Source of the DNA: JAHJFW01 sp964595075
GTDB lineage: Bacteria; Patescibacteriota; Patescibacteriia; 2-12-FULL-60-25
DNA: 24,623 bases
Direction: 5' to 3'
NCBI GenBank assembly: GCA_964595075.1
Contig: CAZQNT010000012.1
Span: forward strand, 1 to 24,623
A program made the position numbers and the translations under genes. This document shows positions 21,970 to 24,623 of the stretch, in pieces (position 1 is the first letter of the stretch; each line of letters opens with the position of its first letter). The notes below the pieces were generated by a model. That model worked only from the letters and a program-made list of their open reading frames with translations, ran no database searches and had not been told where the DNA came from.

Positions 21970-22097
21970 TGTCATCCTCCACGTATGGGTCACGTCGGAG
22001 TCGGGAGAGCGATAGCGAAGGATCTTCAAATTATAACGCCTCTCTAGCCGTTCCAAGTCGAAGATCCCTCGTCGCTCCGACTTCCCTCGGGATGACA
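21970..22097. repeat. Palindromic dispersed repeat with TGTCAT...ATGACA ends, copy 3
   Basis: Begins TGTCATCCTCC and ends CCCTCGGGATGACA. Interior blocks include GTCGGAGTCGGGAG paired with CGCTCCGACTTCCCTC and AGGATCTTC paired with GAAGATCC, making a long imperfect hairpin of 128 bases. Lies between the terminator of the small membrane protein and the 3' end of the glycosyltransferase gene. Confidence 0.85.
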
Positions 22098-22110
22098 TTT
22101 TTAGTTTAGT

Positions 22111-23448
22111 TTATACGATCATCGGCAGTTTCTCCAGCTCGATTTTTTCTCCGGTTACGATGCTTTCTATTCTGTATGAGCCGTGCGTCGGGGCTTCGAT
22201 GTAGCCGTTCCACGCCATTCTTGCCAGACCGCCGCTTTCGATCCAGTCGAAAAGCCACTCGTTAGTGTACCTCGGATCATTTTGCGTTACTCCGGCGTTT
22301 ACCATTTTCAGCCAAATCCTGTTGAATTGTTCCTGCGATCCGATAGGAGGCGCCATAATTATCGGAAGTCCGACTCCGCAATAGAACGACATTTCGCTCG
22401 GTTTTGTCCAAAGGATGTCGGTTTGTCGCAGACGCTTTGTAAAGTTATTGAAATAATCGGCTCGATTAGTTTCTGAATCTATGAAAAGTGACTTGCCAAG
22501 AGCCCGCTGCAATCCGCATTCTTTCGTTTTTTCTAGAAAGAAAGCCGCGACTTCGATTTTTGTTCCAGCTTCGAGACGCACGATGATTTCTTTGCGAAGA
22601 ATGCGGTGCTTCAGACTTTTTATCATTTGAACGCCGAGCGTACGTTGCGCGCCGGCTCCACCGACAGCGAACGTCAATGTCGGCGCGCGGTGTCCGTTAA
22701 TTGGGCATTTGCCGTCGCCAAGTTCGGCCTCAAGAGTGCGAAGATACTTGTTTCGGAAAATGCCGTTCGGATCAAGGTTGCAAATTCGGCGAGTAACGTC
22801 TTTTTTGATGATAGCTCCCTCCGGACCGCCTATGATCTCTTTCGGAAGAGGAAATCCGGTAAGAAAAATGTTTTCCGGTCTTATCCCGTAAAGCTTCAAG
22901 CGTTCCGCGACTCGTCCGTTCGGCGCGAAATATTTGATGCGGCTTTTTTTCGGATCCTTAGCAACCCACGCGCGGCTCATGTCCGCGTCGCAAACTACCA
23001 TGTAAATATCGCCAGGATAATCGTAGACCTCCGCTGCGAAAGCTGGAATGAAAAAAGTGCAAATCATCGGAATGGGATTTTTGGAAAGTTTTTCCACGAG
23101 ATGTTTTCCAAGTCCCAATTTTTCTATCATGAAATACGTCTGCTTTACTTGAGCGGAAGGCGCCGAAAGGTCGCGTCGCGGATAAAACGGCGCGATTCGT
23201 TGCGTCTTGTCGATTACTTCAAATAAATAGTCTCCGATAATCGGCAGCGGTTTAAGCCGCGACAGCGCCTCGTAAATTTTTCGACTTTCGGTCCAAAGCG
23301 TTTTGTCCCTTTTAGGTATGCTCGGATAATCGTTTGCCGTGATTATTCCGCCATTGGCCAGATCTTTCAGCCCGTAAGCCGCGCGTTCGTGCCCGTAACC
23401 CATGTTGACGGAAACGACCCAGGCGTTTTTATGTTTGTGAGATTGCAT
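22111..23448 (-). CDS. GT28/MGDG-synthase-like glycosyltransferase
   Basis: A 445-residue protein probably of the GT-B fold. The N-terminus has VVSVNMGYGHERAAYGL (G17-x-G-H20-x-x-A-A), like the GHxxAA start of monogalactosyldiacylglycerol synthases and MurG relatives. The C-terminal half has WTKPSEMSFYCGVGLPIIMAPPIGSQEQFNR (seen in parts KPSEMSFYCGVG and PPIGSQEQFN), the donor-binding pattern of GT28 enzymes. A central glycine-rich loop FAVGGAGAQRTLG occupies the position of the phosphate-binding loop. No membrane helix is seen. The acceptor cannot be told. The start is ATG 23448, six bases after a perfect extended -10. The frame stays open for 71 more codons into the tandem repeat (SLRGGLCDAAI...), which is not part of the gene. 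Confidence 0.7.
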   Translation of the reverse strand: MQSHKHKNAWVVSVNMGYGHERAAYGLKDLANGGIITANDYPSIPKRDKTLWTESRKIYEALSRLKPLPIIGDYLFEVIDKTQRIAPFYPRRDLSAPSAQVKQTYFMIEKLGLGKHLVEKLSKNPIPMICTFFIPAFAAEVYDYPGDIYMVVCDADMSRAWVAKDPKKSRIKYFAPNGRVAERLKLYGIRPENIFLTGFPLPKEIIGGPEGAIIKKDVTRRICNLDPNGIFRNKYLRTLEAELGDGKCPINGHRAPTLTFAVGGAGAQRTLGVQMIKSLKHRILRKEIIVRLEAGTKIEVAAFFLEKTKECGLQRALGKSLFIDSETNRADYFNNFTKRLRQTDILWTKPSEMSFYCGVGLPIIMAPPIGSQEQFNRIWLKMVNAGVTQNDPRYTNEWLFDWIESGGLARMAWNGYIEAPTHGSYRIESIVTGEKIELEKLPMIV

Positions 23449-23454
23449 GTTGAG

Positions 23455-23463
23455 ATTATAGCA
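23455..23463 (-). promoter_or_regulatory. Extended -10 promoter of the glycosyltransferase
   Basis: On the minus strand TGCTATAAT, a perfect extended -10, six bases before the ATG. It fixes the start codon and implies a leaderless or nearly leaderless transcript. Confidence 0.7.
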
Positions 23464-23478
23464 GTTGTTTTTCTTTTT

Positions 23479-23660
23479 TGTCATTGCGAGGAGCCAGCAG
23501 GCGACGTGGCAATCTTTCAGAGTGAATCTCTTATAAAGATTGCCACGTCGCACAAGCCTCCTCGCAATGACGGAGGGGATAGATTGCCACGTCGCACAAG
23601 CCTCCTCGCAATGACGGAGGGGATAGATTGCCGCGTCGCACAAGCCTCCTCGCAATGACA
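23479..23660. repeat. Palindromic repeat copy 4 with 44-bp tandem array
   Basis: Begins TGTCATTGCGAGGAG and ends CTCCTCGCAATGACA, so the outer ends are perfect inverted repeats. Inside, a 44-base unit starting AGATTGCCACGTCGCAC recurs at 23537, 23581 and 23625 (last copy 36 bases, one A-to-G change). GACGTGGCAATC upstream pairs with GATTGCCACGTC. The SLRGGLCDVAI-type translation is of a kind known from repeats of unrelated bacteria. Confidence 0.9.
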
Positions 23661-23670
23661 CCCGATTTGT

Positions 23671-24270
23671 TTAAGGAGATTTTTCAGGGAATGAAAGTTT
23701 TGCTTTCTCAATCATAGTCCTGCAGCCGTCCCAAAAAGATTTGTCCGAATCGGTCGTACTTAGGCACTCGATGACGCTGTACGCTTCGTCGGCTGTCGGA
23801 TCCGGATATGTGGCTCGAACGACCCAACGATTTTGAAGTGAATCGAAAGCGGCTGTCGCAACCCAGTCGCCTATATTTCCATCTTCGAAGTCCGTGAGTC
23901 GCTCGAGCTCTCCAAATAACTCTCGATCTTTTTTTACGGTTCCTCCGACACCGAGCTGAACTTCCACTGATTCGCCTTCTTTCGGTCCGGGGTATTTTCC
24001 ATTCTGATCGGTAAATGTCGGCGGTAAGACGGACGTGAACGATCGGCCGACTTCTGAGTCGGTAAAAGAGACGGCGCTTCCTTCTTGAATATTTGCAGTA
24101 TTGACCAAGGATAGTCCTTTTTTGCCAACTTTCCATTTAGTCCAATTGATTTCTTTGGAGACCAGTTTTTCTTCAACTGTTGTTTTTGCGCATCCCGCCC
24201 CAGTCGCCGATAATATTAGAATGGTCGCAAAAAATGCGGTTGCGCGATTGAATTGCAGAGGTTGGCGCAT
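23671..24270 (-). CDS. Lipoprotein of unknown function
   Basis: A 199-residue predicted lipoprotein. The signal peptide (residues 1-26, with ATAFFATILILSATGAG) leads to Cys27 in a lipobox-like TGAGC. The mature part is rich in charged and beta-type segments (EINWTKWKVGKKGLSL, EVQLGVGGTVKKDRELF, RWVVRATYPDPTADE). It has two cysteines near the C-terminus (IECLSTTD, WDGCRTM), which may form a disulfide outside the cell. I recognise no domain. It is transcribed alone from an extended -10 and is divergent from the HlyD-type gene, so a functional link with export is possible but unproven. Confidence 0.75.
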   Translation of the reverse strand: MRQPLQFNRATAFFATILILSATGAGCAKTTVEEKLVSKEINWTKWKVGKKGLSLVNTANIQEGSAVSFTDSEVGRSFTSVLPPTFTDQNGKYPGPKEGESVEVQLGVGGTVKKDRELFGELERLTDFEDGNIGDWVATAAFDSLQNRWVVRATYPDPTADEAYSVIECLSTTDSDKSFWDGCRTMIEKAKLSFPEKSP

Positions 24271-24291
24271 GGAGATTGTTGTTCGATAAAC

Positions 24292-24300
24292 ATCATACCA
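24292..24300 (-). promoter_or_regulatory. Extended -10 promoter of the lipoprotein
   Basis: On the minus strand TGGTATGAT, with -10 hexamer TATGAT, 21 bases before the ATG at 24270. Confidence 0.55.
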
Positions 24301-24327
24301 GGCGGGCTTTGTCGCGCGAAGGGGATC

Positions 24328-24356
24328 TTGAACAAAACCATCGATTCAGGTACAGT
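24328..24356 (+). promoter_or_regulatory. Promoter of the adaptor gene
   Basis: -35 TTGAAC (24328-24333), 17-base spacer, -10 TACAGT (24351-24356), followed after 22 bases by the GTG start. Confidence 0.55.
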
Positions 24357-24378
24357 TTTATTAACAAAACAACACGCT

Positions 24379-24623
24379 GTGAAGAAGTTTTTCAGGCCGA
24401 GAACATACGTAATCGCAGTAATAGTGGCGGGAGTCGCGTTTTTAGGTTATCGAACTTTTATTAGGAATCCTGCTCCCGTATATGAAACCGCCAAGGTCGT
24501 TCGGCAGAATCTGCTCCAGACCGTGGAAGTGACAGGGGAGATAAAACCGGCGTCCCGCATTGACCTTTCTTTTAAGTCAACTGGCGCGCTTGGCGCGATT
24601 AACGTGTCCGTTGGAGAGGAAGT
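24379..24623 (+). CDS. HlyD/MacA-type membrane fusion (adaptor) protein, 5' part
   Basis: The gene runs off the window end, and 81 codons are visible from a GTG start (VKKFFRPRTYVIAVIVAG...). One N-terminal membrane helix (about residues 9-26) is followed by VYETAKVVRQNLLQTVEVTGEIKP and then SFKSTGALGAINVSVGEE, the start of the barrel and lipoyl/hairpin domain of efflux adaptor proteins. In monoderm bacteria such proteins pair with MacB-type ABC transporters, and a permease/ATPase gene would be expected beyond the window. The GTG is the first plausible start after the promoter. No Shine-Dalgarno sequence is evident. Confidence 0.8.
   Translation, partial: MKKFFRPRTYVIAVIVAGVAFLGYRTFIRNPAPVYETAKVVRQNLLQTVEVTGEIKPASRIDLSFKSTGALGAINVSVGEE

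Noticed and set aside
23449..23661. N-terminal extension of the glycosyltransferase (MSLRGGLCDAAIYPLRHC...)
   Set aside because: It is translation of the palindromic/tandem repeat. A perfect extended -10 lies at 23455-23463 just before ATG 23448, and the family-like sequence begins after that ATG.

Overview
The window looks like chromosomal DNA from a small-genome bacterium of the Candidate Phyla Radiation (Patescibacteria, Parcubacteria-like). This is inference from gene content, not a database match. The basis is: a core of compactly packed housekeeping genes; a single-chain glycyl-tRNA synthetase; a YCF48-like lipoprotein; a Bro-N/DinD-type protein; a YibE/F-type membrane protein; a divergent isoprenyl transferase motif (RTSGEERTSGFLTW); and many genes with an extended -10 promoter (TGnTATAMT) only a few bases before the ATG. 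One run of Ns (1232-1249) shows that this is a scaffolded assembly.

Layout. 1-345: the 3' end of a GC-rich gene, followed by a terminator. 419-7553: a plus-strand housekeeping run consisting of DNA polymerase III delta' (broken by the gap), a beta-propeller lipoprotein, frr, glycyl-tRNA synthetase, an M16 protease, tpiA and a TPR membrane protein. 7597-8214: a tRNA cluster with two Thr tRNAs around rpmG, a damaged tRNA and tRNA-Tyr. 8258-10492 (minus): an orphan sensor histidine kinase. It is divergent from a small membrane protein and a RecB/RNase H-fold nuclease (10568-12358), which converges through a palindromic repeat on a YibE/F protein (12440-13648, minus). 13720-13950: tRNA-Pro and damaged tRNA-Pro pieces. 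13958-17975: cell-envelope genes uppS, an FtsI-type penicillin-binding protein and murF. 17980-18208: tRNA-Glu and a damaged second tRNA-Glu. 18230-21640: an AT-rich accessory stretch downstream of these tRNAs, with an unknown protein, an MmeI-type nuclease-domain protein without a methyltransferase, an apparently non-coding structured region, and a Bro-N protein. 21643-24623: a small membrane protein, a GT28-like glycosyltransferase, a lipoprotein and the start of an HlyD/MacA-type adaptor.

The most unusual content lies between the genes. Short palindromic elements are inserted in or exactly replace arms of tRNA-like sequences. Two different tRNA remnants carry an 18-base CCCCGA..TCGGGG hairpin in place of the anticodon arm. 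Two others carry a related 55-57 base two-hairpin element in the T loop or D loop. Between a damaged tRNA and tRNA-Tyr is an 80-base stretch (8015-8094) that folds on paper into a complete four-way junction with no unpaired base at the junction. Separately, at least four elements with different interiors share TGTCAT...ATGACA ends, one of which supplies the C-terminal tail of HolB. Together these suggest a genome heavily colonised by non-autonomous palindromic repeats with a marked association with tRNA genes.
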